Origin: Acetobacteraceae bacterium
GTDB taxonomy: Bacteria > Pseudomonadota > Alphaproteobacteria > Acetobacterales > Acetobacteraceae
DNA length: 64,000 nucleotides
Direction: 5' to 3'
Assembly (NCBI GenBank): GCA_039613835.1
Contig: CP154827.1
Span: 652,501 to 716,500, forward strand
Program-made: the position numbers and the translations under genes
Notes under the pieces: model-generated
The model's input: only the letters and a program-made list of their open reading frames with translations
Databases searched by the model: none
What the model was told of the DNA's origin: nothing
Shown here: positions 46,152 through 58,082 of the stretch, in pieces
Numbering within the stretch: position 1 is the stretch's first letter
Layout: the number at the start of each line of letters is the position of its first letter

Positions 46152-47330
46152 GTGACTCTCCGGCGGCGACGTAATGGAGTCGGGCCCCTTCCAGGAAGCC
46201 GCGAATTGTCCGTTCGAAATCCGGCTCATCAAGGAGGAACGCATCGTGGCCGCGATCTGACTCAATTTCGACGAACGAGACGTTCACGCCGGCCTGGTTC
46301 AGCGCGCGGGCAAGCGTGCGGAATTGCGACGTGGGAAATAACCAGTCCGAACTAAAGGACACGACACAGAATCGTGTGGTGCAATTCTTGAAGGCCCTGG
46401 ACAGGTCGCCATCATGGTCCGCGGCGAGGTCGAAATAATCGAGCGCACGCGTGATCGTCAGATAAGAGTTTGCATCAAAACGTTGCGCGAAGCTTGACCC
46501 CTGATGGCGCAGATAACTCTCAACCTCAAAGATCTCACCGAAAAACGAGGCTGGAAGCTGGCCCCCTTCCTGAGAAGCCTCCGGATTGCGGCGCGTTCGG
46601 CGGCCGAATTTTCGCGTCAGAGCTTTTTCTGAAACATAAGTGATGTGCGCCGTCATACGCGCCACGGCTAGACCACGCGCCGGGACGGCATCACGCGCCC
46701 ACAGTAGCGCCCGTCATGCCAATCGGGATCAGCGGAGATGGTCTGGCGACTCACCTCATTAAAGGCAATATTCTGCGCGGAATGATAGGGCGAGGTCGCG
46801 ATGGGCAGGGCGGAGAAAACGCGATCTGGATAGGTCACGACCCATTCAATGACCTGCATCCCCCATGGAGCCACCGATGACCGCAAAAAGCCGATCGATC
46901 CCCAAATGCGTGATCAGCCTGGCCTGCGCCCTGACCATGTCCCTGACCGTGATCGGCGGAAAGGACGTGCCCCAACGCTCTCCATCCGCTTTGAGGCTTT
47001 TCGGCCCGGTGGAGCCCATGCAGCCGCCAAGCACGTTGGCGCAGATGACGAAATATTGATCCGTATCGACCGGTTTCCCCGGCCCGACAAGGCGGGACCA
47101 CCATCCATCCTTGCCGGTGACCGGATTGCGCCCCGCCACATACTGGTCGCCTGTCAGGGCGTGGCAGATGAGGATGGCATTGTCTTTCGCGGGTAATAGC
47201 TGACCATAAGTGCAGTAAGCGACATTCAGCGGGGCAATGGTTTCACCGCATTCCAGCGTGAGCCCGTCATCAAAGCGCGTGGTTTCGCTCGTCTGGCCGG
47301 ATTCTGCCTTTTTTCAGGCGATATGATCAT
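46141..47330 (-). pseudogene. metX: Homoserine O-acetyltransferase, three frameshifts
   Basis: It acetylates homoserine at the entry to methionine synthesis (alpha/beta hydrolase fold). The likely start is ATG 47330 (MIISPEK). The frame breaks at the T/A run near 47311-47316, again at a C5 run near 46860 (expected GGSMGGMQVIEW), and near 46680 ([15 protein letters not shown] region). Readable parts are [32 protein letters not shown], the nucleophile region VIGGSMG, and [15 protein letters not shown] with the catalytic His. Each lesion is small, but together they abolish the protein unless they are sequencing errors. Confidence 0.88.
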
Positions 47331-47785
47331 ATGGTCTCATCCATAATGTCATGCAGGTCGCACCTTAGACCCCACAAGCTGGTGTCACGCGGTTTGCTTC
47401 GTCTTCCGGAACGCGGCGTTCGCCTGATATGCCATTCTCATCGACAAGAGGCAATCAGCTGCTCAGACGCAGATTTTTGCATGGGTCATAAACATATATT
47501 TAGAATACCCCTTTAAAGCGTCGGCCTTCGCACCTATTTCACTCCCCTACGAGGCCCCGTGATATCGCTTTTGGACAAATTCTGCGCAGTATTTCACCTG
47601 CGATCTGCGCTGAAGTGAAAAAAGCTTGCAATTTCGACCTCAGTTTTCGACGGCCTCTAATGTTGTTCAAGGTCTCATGTCGCGAAATCATGCAGTCAAA
47701 TGCCATTGAGGGACAAATAAATTGGCTTTAAAAATCCTGACAAATTTATCTCGTCACCTATTAAACCGACAAAGGAAACATCTTG
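47331..47785. other. 455-base divergent intergenic region, metX and wrbA
   Basis: It has no convincing gene. I looked for a SAM-responsive riboswitch ahead of metX (on the minus strand) and did not find the SAM-II signature. A small inverted repeat GGTC...GACC lies near 47357-47371. The wrbA side is AT-rich near 47700-47780 and should contain its promoter. Confidence 0.4.
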
Positions 47786-48382
47786 TGATAAAAGTAATCG
47801 TTCTTTATTACTCGACCTATGGACATGTTGAGCAGATGGCCCAGGCCATCGCCGAAGGTGTAAAGCGCACCGGCGCCACAGCTGATATTAAGCGTGTCCC
47901 TGAACTTGTTCCGGAGGAAACCGCCAAGACAAACGGCTTCAAGCTTGATCAGAGCGCACCCGTCGCTTCACCGGATGACCTGGGCCGCCTATGACGCCAT
48001 CATCGTGGGTGCGCCGACGCGCTTTGGTCGCATGCCGTCCCAGATGGCGCAATTCTGGAATCAGACGGGCGGCTTATGGGCCAAAGGCGCGCTGATCGGC
48101 AAAGTGGGCGCGGCTTTTACCTCGTCAGCCTCGCGGCATGGCGGGCAGGAGACAACACTCTTCTCCATGATTACAAATCTGATGCATCATGGTATGGTCA
48201 TCTCCAGCCTTCCCTATAGCTTCCCCGGTCTCGTCGGGCTGGATGAAGTATTGGGCGGCACGCCTTACGGTGCGTCAACCCTTGCCGGCTCCGATGGCTC
48301 ACGCCCCGTGCATGAGACGGAGCGCGAAGGTGCGCGCTTCCTGGGTGAGCATGTTGCCAAGCTTGCCGGAAAACTCGCCTAA
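47786..48382 (+). pseudogene. wrbA: NAD(P)H:quinone oxidoreductase WrbA, one frameshift
   Basis: A flavodoxin-fold quinone reductase. GTG 47786 starts [21 protein letters not shown], the FMN phosphate loop. At the GGG of 47982-47984 one G too many shifts the frame (DDL then [20 protein letters not shown]). The rest, [23 protein letters not shown] and [18 protein letters not shown], runs to 48382 and is complete. Only this one-base change separates it from a working gene, so it is the best candidate for a sequencing error or a very young lesion. Confidence 0.88.
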
Positions 48383-48486
48383 GCTCAGCACGCGTTGTTG
48401 ACGGATGACCCGAGATACTGCTTTCCTGACGGTACCTGGTCAGGCGCGCGGCGTAAGAGGGTTTCAGGCATGACGGCGTATCGACA

Positions 48487-49296
48487 ATGACAATGAGTAT
48501 TGACCTGGCCTCTCAGCCGGTTTTCACCTCCGTTCCCACCAAAATCTGTTTCCGCGCCGCGCGCGTGCCTCTGGCGCAAGCCTCTTACGAGAAGCTCGTC
48601 GCACAATATGGCAATGTCGCACTTGAAGAAGCTGAGGTCGTCGTCTGTCTTGGAGGAGACGGGTTTCTGCTAGAAACATTGCATAAGGCCTTGCCCTATC
48701 ATCTGCCGACTTACGGCATTAATTGCGGGTCTGTCGGCTTCCTTCTGAACCCACTCAATGAGGGTGACCTGCCGGAGCGCCTGTTTCAGTCGCTGCCCAA
48801 CATGATGCGCCCGCTTAAAATGCAGGCGACGGATGTGGAAGGTCAGATCCACGAGGCCATCGCCTTTAACGACGTGTTTCTCTTCCGCGAAACAAGGCAG
48901 GCCGTCAAACTTCGTATTGAAATTGATGAAGTGGAACGTATACCCGAACTCGTCTGTGATGGCATTCTTCTCGCGACGCCTGCAGGCTCGACCGCCTATA
49001 ATCTTTCCGCCCATGGCCCCATCGTCCCGCTTAACGCGACGCTGCTGCCTCTGACACCCATCTCCGCCTTTCGCCCACGGCGCTGGCGGGGCGCTCTCCT
49101 GCCCTCCTCGGCACGCATCCGCTTTTCACTGCTTGAGCATGAGAAACGCCCCGCCGCCGCCGTCGCCGATTTTACAGAGATCCGCGATGTCCGTGAGGTT
49201 CTCGTGCAGGAAGAGCGGGACATCGGCGCCACATTGCTTTTCGATCCGGAAAATGATCTCTCAGAGCGCATTATCGCCGAGCAATTCGCGGAATGA
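48487..49296 (+). CDS. nadK: NAD kinase
   Basis: It makes NADP from NAD with ATP. The 269-residue protein has the catalytic GGDGFLLETLH, the NAD-binding GINCGSVGFLLN, FNDVFLFRE with the conserved Asn-Asp, and the STAYNLSAHGPIV segment. Starts at 48487 or ATG 48493 are both possible. Intact, although the genes before and after it are damaged, as expected for an essential function. Confidence 0.93.
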   Translation: MTMSIDLASQPVFTSVPTKICFRAARVPLAQASYEKLVAQYGNVALEEAEVVVCLGGDGFLLETLHKALPYHLPTYGINCGSVGFLLNPLNEGDLPERLFQSLPNMMRPLKMQATDVEGQIHEAIAFNDVFLFRETRQAVKLRIEIDEVERIPELVCDGILLATPAGSTAYNLSAHGPIVPLNATLLPLTPISAFRPRRWRGALLPSSARIRFSLLEHEKRPAAAVADFTEIRDVREVLVQEERDIGATLLFDPENDLSERIIAEQFAE

Positions 49297-49452
49297 TGCG
49301 CATCACCGATCCCGCCATCTGACACAGCGCATTTCATCTTGCTTGCACCGCAGCGGCGTGGTTTTACATCCAGGTAAGCGCATGTTGGATTTTGATGAGG
49401 CCGACCGCACGCGCTTATTCATTCGGTTCTTGGGGGCTTCGAGGATGTCGTC

Positions 49453-50606
49453 ATGACAGGCATGGTCCGGCTCGCAATCGCCATCTTCCTCACCTACCTC
49501 GCTGTCGCCATGCCTCTAACCGTGATCCCGCCTTATGTGACAAGCTGGCCAGGTTACAGCACGTTCCTTGCGGGGGTCAGTTCGGATGCTCATTCTTCTG
49601 ACCCGCTGCCGCGCCGGACGATTCTGCGACCATCATGGCGGCGACCGTTCCATGCATCGCGGCTTGCTGCTCTATGCCATCGGGTGCTTCCTCTGTGCCC
49701 CGTCAGCTATCCCGGCGCTTTCATTGACCTTTCGCTTCTGCCTGCTGATTTTGGGGCGGCTCATGATCGGCGTAGGTGAAAGTTACACGTATAGTTGGTG
49801 TCCATATCTGGGGCATCGGGCTGGAAGGGCATGAGAAGTCAGGGCGCGTCTTGTCCCTCACCGGGATGGCCATGTATGCCGCCTATGCGGTGGGCGGGCC
49901 GAGCGGCTTATGGATCTTTCACCATTTGAATTTCCTGATCCTCATGCTTTTCTGCATGGCCCTGCCCGGCCTCGACTTCATCCTGACACGCGGCCTGCGC
50001 CATGTGCCACCCTCACAAGGTGAGCGACGCTCGTTTTTCTCCATCCTTTCCGCCATTAAATGGCATGGCGCGGGTGTCGCGTTGCAAGGTGTCGGGTTCG
50101 CCGTGCTAGGGGCCTATATCGCCCTTGCCTTTCATCATCGCCATTAGGATCATAGCCGGCTTGGCCTGACATTTTTCGGGCTGGCTTTTGTGGCAAACCG
50201 CCTTCTCCTCGGTTCCACGCCGGACCGTTTCGGCGGCCTGCCCATCGCTTTAGGATCGCTTTTTTTCGAAGCTGCCGGGCTTGCCTGTATTTCCGTCGCC
50301 GCGACGCCCGTCATGGCGCTTTTTGGTGCGGCGCTGGCAGGGGGTGGTTGTTCGATGGTCTATCCCGCTTTGGGGCGTGATGTGGTGCGTGTCGTCTCAC
50401 TCGATCATCGCGCCCTCGCACTCGGCGGGTTCGCGGCTTTCCAGGATGTCGCCTACGCTGTCACCGCGCCCATTGCAGGTTCGCTGGTTGATGGTTTTGG
50501 TTACGGCACTGTTTTCATGCTGGCTGCTTTCTGCGCCATGATCGGTGCTTTTATCGTCATCGGCCTGATGATGCGCGAGAAATCGGGATCAAATCTGGCG
50601 GCCTAA
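49453..50606 (+). pseudogene. MFS transporter, frameshifted
   Basis: A 12-helix major facilitator permease by descent, similar to the arabinose-efflux/YhhS group. ATG 49453 gives MVRLAIAIFLTYLAVAMPLTVIPPYV; then the frame changes near 49585, 49775-49800 and 50147-50190. Fragments GRLMIGVGESYTYSW, SGRVLSLTGMAMYAAYAVGGP, FGGLPIALGSLFFEAAGLAC and YGTVFMLAAFCAMIGAF follow the expected helix order. The stop at 50606 is the normal end. The substrate is unknown. Confidence 0.82.
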
Positions 50607-50755
50607 AAAGCGTGGCGTCCCCGCATCATCTCACACCGTAAACGCGTCGCGCGTTGAATCATCTTTACCTGCCACAAAAACGCTTTTATCAGCGAAGGAC
50701 TACGGGGAGGGCACTTCTGCGGCACTCATTTGGCAGAAGGGGCTGTTGCTGCGTC

Positions 50756-53085
50756 ATGCGCCGAGACTATTTTGTGACGCGCCGATTTCTGCATCGGGCT
50801 GCCATTTTCATCCTTTATGGCCTGCCCCTGCACGCACATTGTGCTGAAAACGCCGCCGCCCGCCTGGAAGCGGAAACCATCGAAGTCAAAGCGTCGGCGC
50901 TGACTGACAAAGCGGATTTTGGTGGTGGGGGGGGTTGATGCGCCCCGTTTATGCGGCGCAGGCGACCAGCATCGTCTCAAAACCTTTTATTGACACGCAG
51001 GCGCCAATTTCCTCCGCCTATCAGCTTGTCAATAATCTGCCCGGGGCCAATGTCGCGGCGTCTGACCCTTTTGGCCTGTCTCCCTACACAAATGTGACGG
51101 TCAGGGACCTGAATAGCGACGCACTCGGCTTTACGCTTGAGGGACCGCCACTTAACGACATTGCCTATTATGGCACCTACCCCGCGCAATTCGCAGATGC
51201 GGAGAATTATCGCGCCATCGCCGTGACGCAGGGTGCAGCAGCGATTTCTGACCCCGTCCTCAATGCTGCGGGTGGGCTGATGGCGCTGACCTATCTTCAA
51301 CCTGCGAAACCCCCTCGGTGGCACCGTCAATGTCTCATATGGCTCCTATACCAACAGCCGCTAGTTTCTGAGACTGGAAAGTGGGGAGATCGGTCATAGC
51401 GGTGTGAGGGGATTTATTTCCTACTCCCACACTACGGCGCATAACTGGCGCGGCCCGAGGGAGGATCGCCACCAGCATGTTGGTCTCAAATTCGTCAAAT
51501 CCATTCGTAAACACTCGGATATTTCCCTTATCGGCTCATGGAATCGCGCGACCTCCAGCTATTATCCGCAAGTGACGCTTGATGGCTGGCACACTGACGG
51601 GATCGGCGGCGGCAATAGTCTCAAAGCCTGGTATGATGCTGGTCACATCGCGCAGGCACAGAATTATTACCGCTTGTGGGAAGCGCCGGAACAGACTTTC
51701 TACGCGGGTTTACCTAGTCACTTCACCCTTTCCGATCATCTGACCTTTGGAGTGACGCCCTACGCGCAGGCCGCTTACGGGTCAGTCGCGAGCGGCGCTA
51801 CCCTTCCGATGTCAGGCGTCTATAATGACGTCACGCCCGTCAATGGCAATCTGCGCAATCTCAATGGCGACGCGGTCGTCCGGACCAACGGCGTGCAGGA
51901 AAGTTACCGCGCCGGCTTTAACGCCCATTTCAGTCTTTCGGTTATTCGTATGATTATTCCGATGATCGCGAGGTGCAATCCTTCACGCCCGTCGCGCCGG
52001 ATGGCCACGCGCCGGATCTCTGGGCCAGACGAAAAAGCGGCCTTGTTTCTCTGCCTGACGGGCAGGCCCTCTATGGCAGCGCCTTCCACACAATCGGGCA
52101 GGTTGATGCGCTTTACGTCAGTGACCGATTGTCACTCTTCAGGGATAAAATGGTGCTGGAGGCCGGGTTCAAGGATGTGATCTACGCGATCAGGGGGACA
52201 AATAACCTCCCCGGTTCGCAATATCGCACGGGTGGGAGCTATCAGGTGCCGCTCCCCCGCATGTCGATAAAATATCATTTCCGCCCGGAACATCAGGTTT
52301 TCGCAAACGTCACCACTAATTTTCGCACGCCTTCAAGCACGGCATTTTACGATTATTACGATGTCACCTCGGGGGCGGTCGTGACGGGTGGGGCTCAGAA
52401 ACTGAGTCCTGAATATTCGATTTCAGAGGAATTAGGCTATCGATATTTCGGCAAAAAGCTTCTGGGCAGTGTGACTTTCTTCAATTACAACTTCACAAAT
52501 CGGCAGATAACGACCGAGATCTTTCGCTTCGGCGCGCCGGTGCAGACGACGGTGAATGCGGGTGGGCAGACATCGCGCGGCGTCGATGCTGAATTTTCGA
52601 TGCGGCCTTATCATCATTGGAGTCCCTATATCTCAGCCGAGTATCTTCATGCGACGATTGGTAATGACATCGCCGTCAATAATGACCTCCTGCCGACCCG
52701 GGGTAAAATCGCGGTGCGCAGCCCCGCCTTCCAGGCATCTGTCGGCTTCTCTTACGATGATGGGCATGTTTTCGGGATGGCGACGGCCCATTATACCGGG
52801 CGGCAATATGCGAGCTTCATGAATGACGTCGCGATGCCAGGCTATATTACAGGCAATCTCGCGCTGGGCTATCGATTTAACGATAAATTCCGGCTGAAAT
52901 CACCGAATATCCGCGTAAACTTCACGAATATCGGCAATAACCACGCTCTCTCAGGCGTCTCAAGCGTGACTCTTGCCGGGAGAAACACAATCGGCCGTCG
53001 CGGCACCGTTATCGCCGGGAGTGACCCGCTATTTTACATTGGCAGCGGCTTCGCTGTGCTCCTCACGACAGGTGCGGGGTTTTAA
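50756..53085 (+). pseudogene. TonB-dependent receptor with signal peptide, broken
   Basis: An outer-membrane uptake receptor. ATG 50756 begins a signal-peptide-like segment (FLHRAAIFILYGLPLHAHC) and a short TonB-box-like region (EAETIEVKAS). Plug sequences follow (VNNLPGANVAASDPFGLS, VRDLNSDALGFTLEGPPLND). Lesions are one base at a G8 run near 50929-50936, one at a C5 run near 51310, TAG at 51362-51364, and one near 51940. The barrel and the end IASGFAVLLTTGAGF-type are otherwise readable. It lies directly upstream of the phosphotransferase and pnuC. Confidence 0.86.
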
Positions 53086-53149
53086 CTGAAGAACACGCAA
53101 ACCGTCAGTTCGGTGTTGATGGCCCGATGGCCCCCGTATCTGGCCCGCC

Positions 53150-54239
53150 ATGACGGAGGCGGAGAGAAGGCTGCTCATTCCCCATTACCCGTTTCTCAAA
53201 GATGCGACGGAGATCAGCCACCATTCGCCGCGCCCTTTTTCCTCCGCCTGTATTTTTAGCGGCGCATCCGGTCGATTTTTTGTCAAACGTCATGATCACC
53301 GGGTTAAAAACGAAGCCAATCTGCGGGAGGAGCATCGCTTTGCTCAATATCTTGCGGGCCGCGCCCTACCCGTTCAGCCCTTCCTCAAAAATGCCCAGGG
53401 GGAAACGGTCACGCGATGCGGCAATTGGGTTTATGAACTCACGACGGCATCGCCCGACATTGATCTTTACCGTGATGTCCAGTCCTGGGACGGGTGGTTC
53501 AACCCCGCTCAGGCCCATGCGGCCGGGCGTCTCCTCGCGCAGTTCCATGATGTGATGGAGGATGACACTGCCCCGCCGCGTGTCGACCCCCAATTGGTCT
53601 CGAACATGGACTTGCTGCGCCGTGACGATTTCGCATCGTCCCTCGATGCGGCTGTCGCTCATCTGACACCGACAGAAAACGGGCTTCTCCATCACCCGGC
53701 CTATAAGCAGGCGCGGGCCACGTTTTTTGACCTTCCATGACGCGTTAAAACCCCTCCTTCCGCATCATAAGCCATGTTGGGGCCATGGGGATTGGCATGG
53801 CCCCAATCTGATGTGGCGGGGTAAGGGAGAGGATGCCGTGCCGGTCGCCGTCTTTGATTTCGGCATGGCGGATCGTACCTCCACCCTTTTCGACCTCGCC
53901 GTTGCGATTGAACGCAGTATGGTCAGCTGGTTGGCCCCCAACATGAGTCAATGGCAGGTGCGTTACGATGCGCTTGGGGCCTTCCTGCGCGGTTACGGGA
54001 CGCAACGGCCGCTTTCCGCAACGTCACGCCAGGCGCTGGTCGCTGTGCTGCCCCTTTGCCACGTCCACTTCGCCTTCAGTGAATATCGATATTTCGCGTC
54101 ACTTCTCCATGATGAACATAGTGCGCAGGTGGCGTTTGAGAAATATTTCATCGGCCATGTGAACTGGTTCCAGACACCGCCAGGTCAAGCGCTTCTGCGA
54201 TATATCGCGCAGGATGAAAAACCGGGTGTCACCTCATGA
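53150..54239 (+). pseudogene. Aminoglycoside-phosphotransferase-family kinase, one frameshift
   Basis: A kinase of the APH/choline-kinase fold. N-terminal part to 53728: SGRFFVKRHDHRVKNEANLREE with the ATP-site Lys, then helical regions. The T6 run at 53723-53728 carries one base too many. In the next frame the active site is intact: Brenner motif GHGDWHGPNLMW and the metal-site VFDFGMADRTSTLFDLA. Its stop overlaps the pnuC start (ATGA), so the pair was translationally coupled. That context suggests a vitamin kinase, perhaps for nicotinamide riboside or thiamine; this is inference. Confidence 0.85.
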
Positions 54240-54790
54240 GCCCCATTGAATCCGCAGGCGTTATGTTGAGTGCAAGTGGTGTGTTTCTGGAAACGCAACG
54301 TGTCATGCTTTGCTGGCCCATCAACATCATGGCGGCTGGCTGCTATTTTTATATATTCGGTGATCAGCATCTCTATGCGGATGCAGCGCTTCAGCTTCTT
54401 TTCGTCAGCCTGTCCCTCTATGGATGGATGATGTGGCGGAGAAAGCCGTCTGCCGCATCCGGTCTGACGCCGGCGCGACGATGGTTCATGACGCAATGTT
54501 GCGGCACGCTTTTTGCGGGCCTTTTGCTCGGCCTGGCGCTGTCACGTTGGTCAAATGATCCTGCACCTTATGCGGACACGATGCTGACAGCTTCCAGCGT
54601 TCTGGCAACTTACTGGATGGTGCAACGTCTCCGGCAGGCATGGCTTGTTTGGATTGTCACAAACGGCGCCTATGTCGTGCCCTTCCTCTCCCGGGGCTTG
54701 GATGCCACGGCAGCACTCTATGGTGGCTTCATGCTGCTTGCCATTTATGGCTGGTTTAAATGGGGCTTTGATCGTGACGTCGCGACATGA
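54236..54790 (+). CDS. pnuC: PnuC-family nicotinamide riboside (or thiamine) transporter
   Basis: An inner-membrane facilitator for nicotinamide riboside; close relatives (PnuT) carry thiamine. The 184-residue protein has about seven hydrophobic helices and family motifs CWPINIMAAGCYFYIF, LQLLFVSLSLYGWMMW, and WLVWIVTNGAYVVPF. The start overlaps the kinase pseudogene stop by 4 bases. With a TonB receptor and a kinase upstream the cluster looks like a vitamin uptake-and-trap unit. It is intact while both partners are broken. Confidence 0.9.
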   Translation: MSPIESAGVMLSASGVFLETQRVMLCWPINIMAAGCYFYIFGDQHLYADAALQLLFVSLSLYGWMMWRRKPSAASGLTPARRWFMTQCCGTLFAGLLLGLALSRWSNDPAPYADTMLTASSVLATYWMVQRLRQAWLVWIVTNGAYVVPFLSRGLDATAALYGGFMLLAIYGWFKWGFDRDVAT

Positions 54791-54824
54791 CACCACGCCG
54801 ACGCTTCGCTATTCTGGAAAAACG

Positions 54825-55292
54825 ATGACTGACGCCCGCCTTGAGCCCGATCCCGTGCCTCTCAGCCCCGAAACCGGGAGAGATTATGCCCGATTTCTGC
54901 GCTTCGCTGTCGTCGGGTCTTTCGGATTTCTGTGGGATACCGGCACTGTCTATCTTTTACGACCCTTTATCGGACTGACATGTGCGCTGCTGGCTGGGTT
55001 TTTTGTTGCTTGCTCCATTAATTGGTTCGTCAATCGCATCTGGACTTACGGCCATATCTCTCATGGTGGACACGTCATTGCGCAATGGATGCGCTTCCTC
55101 AGCGCCAATAGTCTCGGATTTATCCTCAATCGCGGTGCGGCACTTATATTGAGTTTCAGCTTCCCCTTATGTGAAAGAAATCCAGTCATCCCGGTGGCGG
55201 TCGGCGCGATTATCGGACTCGCCGCCAATTTCAATCTTTCGGATCGGCTTGTATTTCGTGCAGATCGCGCCAAATCAGGTAAGGGCGTCTAG
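54825..55292 (+). CDS. GtrA-like membrane protein
   Basis: GtrA proteins are small four-helix membrane proteins linked to polyprenyl-linked sugar translocation. From ATG 54825 the 155-residue protein shows four hydrophobic segments and family motifs RFAVVGSFGFLWDTG, CSINWFVNRIWTYG, and AIIGLAANFNLSDRLVF. The frame is open upstream, but the homology starts after this ATG. It sits between pnuC and alaS. The sugar system it serves is not in the window. Confidence 0.85.
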   Translation: MTDARLEPDPVPLSPETGRDYARFLRFAVVGSFGFLWDTGTVYLLRPFIGLTCALLAGFFVACSINWFVNRIWTYGHISHGGHVIAQWMRFLSANSLGFILNRGAALILSFSFPLCERNPVIPVAVGAIIGLAANFNLSDRLVFRADRAKSGKGV

Positions 55293-55427
55293 TCGTCCAT
55301 TTTGTTACTGAGACCTGCTCGCCCTGACGCACGTCAGCAGGATTTTCTCCCTTATCCATTTTCTTTACAGGATATTTGTAATAGGGAGGTGCCTCACACT
55401 TTTTGTTTGACAGCGTCCCGAGAGACC

Positions 55428-58082
55428 ATGACGATCAAAGCCCTGAACAACACGACTGCCGAGCTCCGCGCCACCTTTTTGAATTACTTCAAATCCTGCG
55501 GGCATGAAGTCATTCCCTCCGCATCGCTGATCCCGCAGAATGACCCGAGTCTGATGTTCACCAATGCGGGGATGGTGCCCTTCAAGAACGTGTTTCTCGG
55601 GCAGGAGACCCGGCCCTATCGGCGCGCGGCGACGGCACAGAAAGTCGTGCGCGCGGGCGGAAAGCATAATGACCTGGATAATGTCGGGTACACGGCGCGC
55701 CATCTGACGTTTTTCGAGATGATGGGGAATTTCTCTTTCGGCGATTATTTCAAGGCTGAAGCCATTGAATTCGTCTGGACGCTCCTCACCAAAGGCTTCG
55801 CCCTCCCGAAGGAAAAGCTTCTCGCAACTATTTATGCGAAGGATGAGGAGGCGGCGTCACTCTGGCGGCGCATCGCCGGGCTGAGTGATGACAGGATCAT
55901 CCGCATCGGGACAAATGATAATTTCTGGCGCATGGGGGATACGGGGCCATGCGGCCCGTGCTCAGAAATTTTTTATGATCACGGCCCCGATGTCTGGGGT
56001 GGTCCGCCCTGCAGTCCGGAAGAGGATGGCGACCGTTTCGTCGAAATCTGGAACCTCGTTTTCATGCAGTTTTTCGAGGGTGAAGATGGCACGCGCAGTT
56101 CATTACCCCGCCCCTCCATCGATACGGGTATGGGACTGGAGCGCTTCGCCGCCGTCATGCAGGGTAAGCAGAATGTTTGGGAGACTGACCTCCTTTATGG
56201 GCTGGTCGAAGCGACAGCCGCGCTGACCCATACGGACACGGCCGGGACGATGCTGCCCAGCCAGCGCGTTGTCGCCGACCATCTGCGCTCCTCCGCTTTT
56301 TTGATTTCCGATGGTGTGCTGCCGGCGCGTGACGGGCGCGGCTATGTGCTGCGCCGCATCATGCGCCGTGCCATGCGTCACCTGAAACGCCTGGGCGCGA
56401 CGGAACCGATGTTCTACCGCCTTGTCCCGAAACTCGTTTCCGAAATGGGGGCAGCCTACCCGGAGCTGCGCAATTACGAAGCCCTGATTACGGAGACAAT
56501 GCGCGGCGAGGAGGAACGCTTCATCGCTCTCCTCGATCGTGGTATCGCGTTGCTGGATCAGGAACTCGACAAGCTCGGCACTGGCGCAGTGCTGCCGGGG
56601 GACGTGGCTTTCAAACTTTACGATACATACGGATTTCCGCTCGATCTGACGCAGGATGCCTTGCGGGAGCGCCATGTCGATGTCGATGTGACAGGGTTTG
56701 AGACGGCCATGCAATCTCAACGCGCCCGCGCCCGCGCGGCCTGGACAGGGTCAGGCGATAAGGCGACGGACTCCATCTGGTTTGATGCGGTGGAGAAGTT
56801 CGGTGCGACGGATTTTGCCGGATATGATTCCGAGAAAACCGAAGCGACCATCCAGATGATCGTTAAAGGCGGCGATATCGTGTTGGAAGCCGCGCCCGGT
56901 GACGAGATTGCGGTGATCCTTGATCGCACGGTTTTCTATGGTGAAAGTGGCGGGCAGGCGGGTGATCACGGGCATTTATCCGCCTCAGGAATCGATATTG
57001 AGATCACGGAGACCCAACGGCGCAATCATGATCTGATCGTGCATTACGGCACGGTCAGGCAAGGGCCAGTCCGGGTCGGTACTTCCGTGACGGCGGAAAT
57101 CAATGGGGACAGGCGTCGAGACACGCGGGCGCACCATTCGGCAACGCATTTGCTGCATGAGGCACTGCGCCGCAAATTAGGCGCCCATGTGACGCAGAAA
57201 GGCAGCCTCAATGACCCGGATCGCCTGCGCTTCGATTTTTCTCACCCGCAAGCCATGTCCGCTGCGGAATTACAGGCGGTTGAGCAGGATGTGAATGCGA
57301 TGATCCGGGCCAGCCACCCCGTCCTGACGCGGGAAATGACGCCGGAAAGTGCGCAGAATGAGGGCGCGATGGCGCTTTTCGGTGAGAAATATGGCGAGAA
57401 GGTGCGCGTCGTTTCCATGGGCGCGGCCGAGACGGATCGGAACGCCTACTCCATTGAGCTTTGTGGCGGCACCCATGTCCATAATACGGGTGAAATCGGC
57501 GTTTTCCGCATTCTCAGCGAGTCCGGTGTGGCTGCCGGGGTGCGTCGGATTGAAGCTATGTGCGGCCGCAAGGCGGAGGAACTCGCGCGGCAGACCGAGC
57601 AAAGTCTCAAGGATATTGCCGCTCTCCTCCGTGTCCCTGTCGCAGATGCCAAAGCGCGCGTCCAGAGTTTGATGGATGAGCGGAAATTGCTTGAGAGGAA
57701 ACTGGCGGACCTTCAGGTCAAAATGGCCTCCGCCACCACGGCGGCTGATCAGGAGAAGATTGGCGATATCACCTTCATCCCGCGCTACATTGAAAACCTC
57801 CCCGCGCGAGAATTGCGCAACGCGGCTGAAAACGCTGTCAAAAAACAGCAGAACACCGTGATCGCCGCTTTGTCTAACGCGGACGGGAAAGGCAGCGTCG
57901 TGATCGGCGTCACGCCGGATCTGACGGATAAAGTCGATGCGGTCAGCCTCGTCTGGGCAGCGGGTGACGTTATGGGGGGTAAAGGTGGCGGTGGCAGTAA
58001 AACTCTCGCCCAGGCGGGAGGGCCGAACCCTGAGAAGGACAGGGTTTTTGCGAAAATGCGGGAAATCCTTGCGCAGATATGA
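55428..58082 (+). CDS. alaS: Alanyl-tRNA synthetase
   Basis: A class II synthetase that charges tRNA-Ala. ATG 55428 ([17 protein letters not shown]) gives 884 residues, normal. Catalytic motifs include [28 protein letters not shown] and [13 protein letters not shown]. The editing domain has [13 protein letters not shown] and [13 protein letters not shown], and the C-terminal DHHA1 domain ends [16 protein letters not shown]. Intact in full. Confidence 0.97.
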   Translation: MTIKALNNTTAELRATFLNYFKSCGHEVIPSASLIPQNDPSLMFTNAGMVPFKNVFLGQETRPYRRAATAQKVVRAGGKHNDLDNVGYTARHLTFFEMMGNFSFGDYFKAEAIEFVWTLLTKGFALPKEKLLATIYAKDEEAASLWRRIAGLSDDRIIRIGTNDNFWRMGDTGPCGPCSEIFYDHGPDVWGGPPCSPEEDGDRFVEIWNLVFMQFFEGEDGTRSSLPRPSIDTGMGLERFAAVMQGKQNVWETDLLYGLVEATAALTHTDTAGTMLPSQRVVADHLRSSAFLISDGVLPARDGRGYVLRRIMRRAMRHLKRLGATEPMFYRLVPKLVSEMGAAYPELRNYEALITETMRGEEERFIALLDRGIALLDQELDKLGTGAVLPGDVAFKLYDTYGFPLDLTQDALRERHVDVDVTGFETAMQSQRARARAAWTGSGDKATDSIWFDAVEKFGATDFAGYDSEKTEATIQMIVKGGDIVLEAAPGDEIAVILDRTVFYGESGGQAGDHGHLSASGIDIEITETQRRNHDLIVHYGTVRQGPVRVGTSVTAEINGDRRRDTRAHHSATHLLHEALRRKLGAHVTQKGSLNDPDRLRFDFSHPQAMSAAELQAVEQDVNAMIRASHPVLTREMTPESAQNEGAMALFGEKYGEKVRVVSMGAAETDRNAYSIELCGGTHVHNTGEIGVFRILSESGVAAGVRRIEAMCGRKAEELARQTEQSLKDIAALLRVPVADAKARVQSLMDERKLLERKLADLQVKMASATTAADQEKIGDITFIPRYIENLPARELRNAAENAVKKQQNTVIAALSNADGKGSVVIGVTPDLTDKVDAVSLVWAAGDVMGGKGGGGSKTLAQAGGPNPEKDRVFAKMREILAQI

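Noticed and set aside
47331..47560. SAM riboswitch ahead of metX
   Set aside because: I searched the minus strand for the SAM-II and SAM-I core strings and did not find them; only a small unrelated inverted repeat is present.
50607..50755. TPP riboswitch ahead of the TonB receptor - kinase - pnuC set
   Set aside because: The CTGAGA and ACCTGATCTGG-type core elements are absent; the G-rich patch there does not match.
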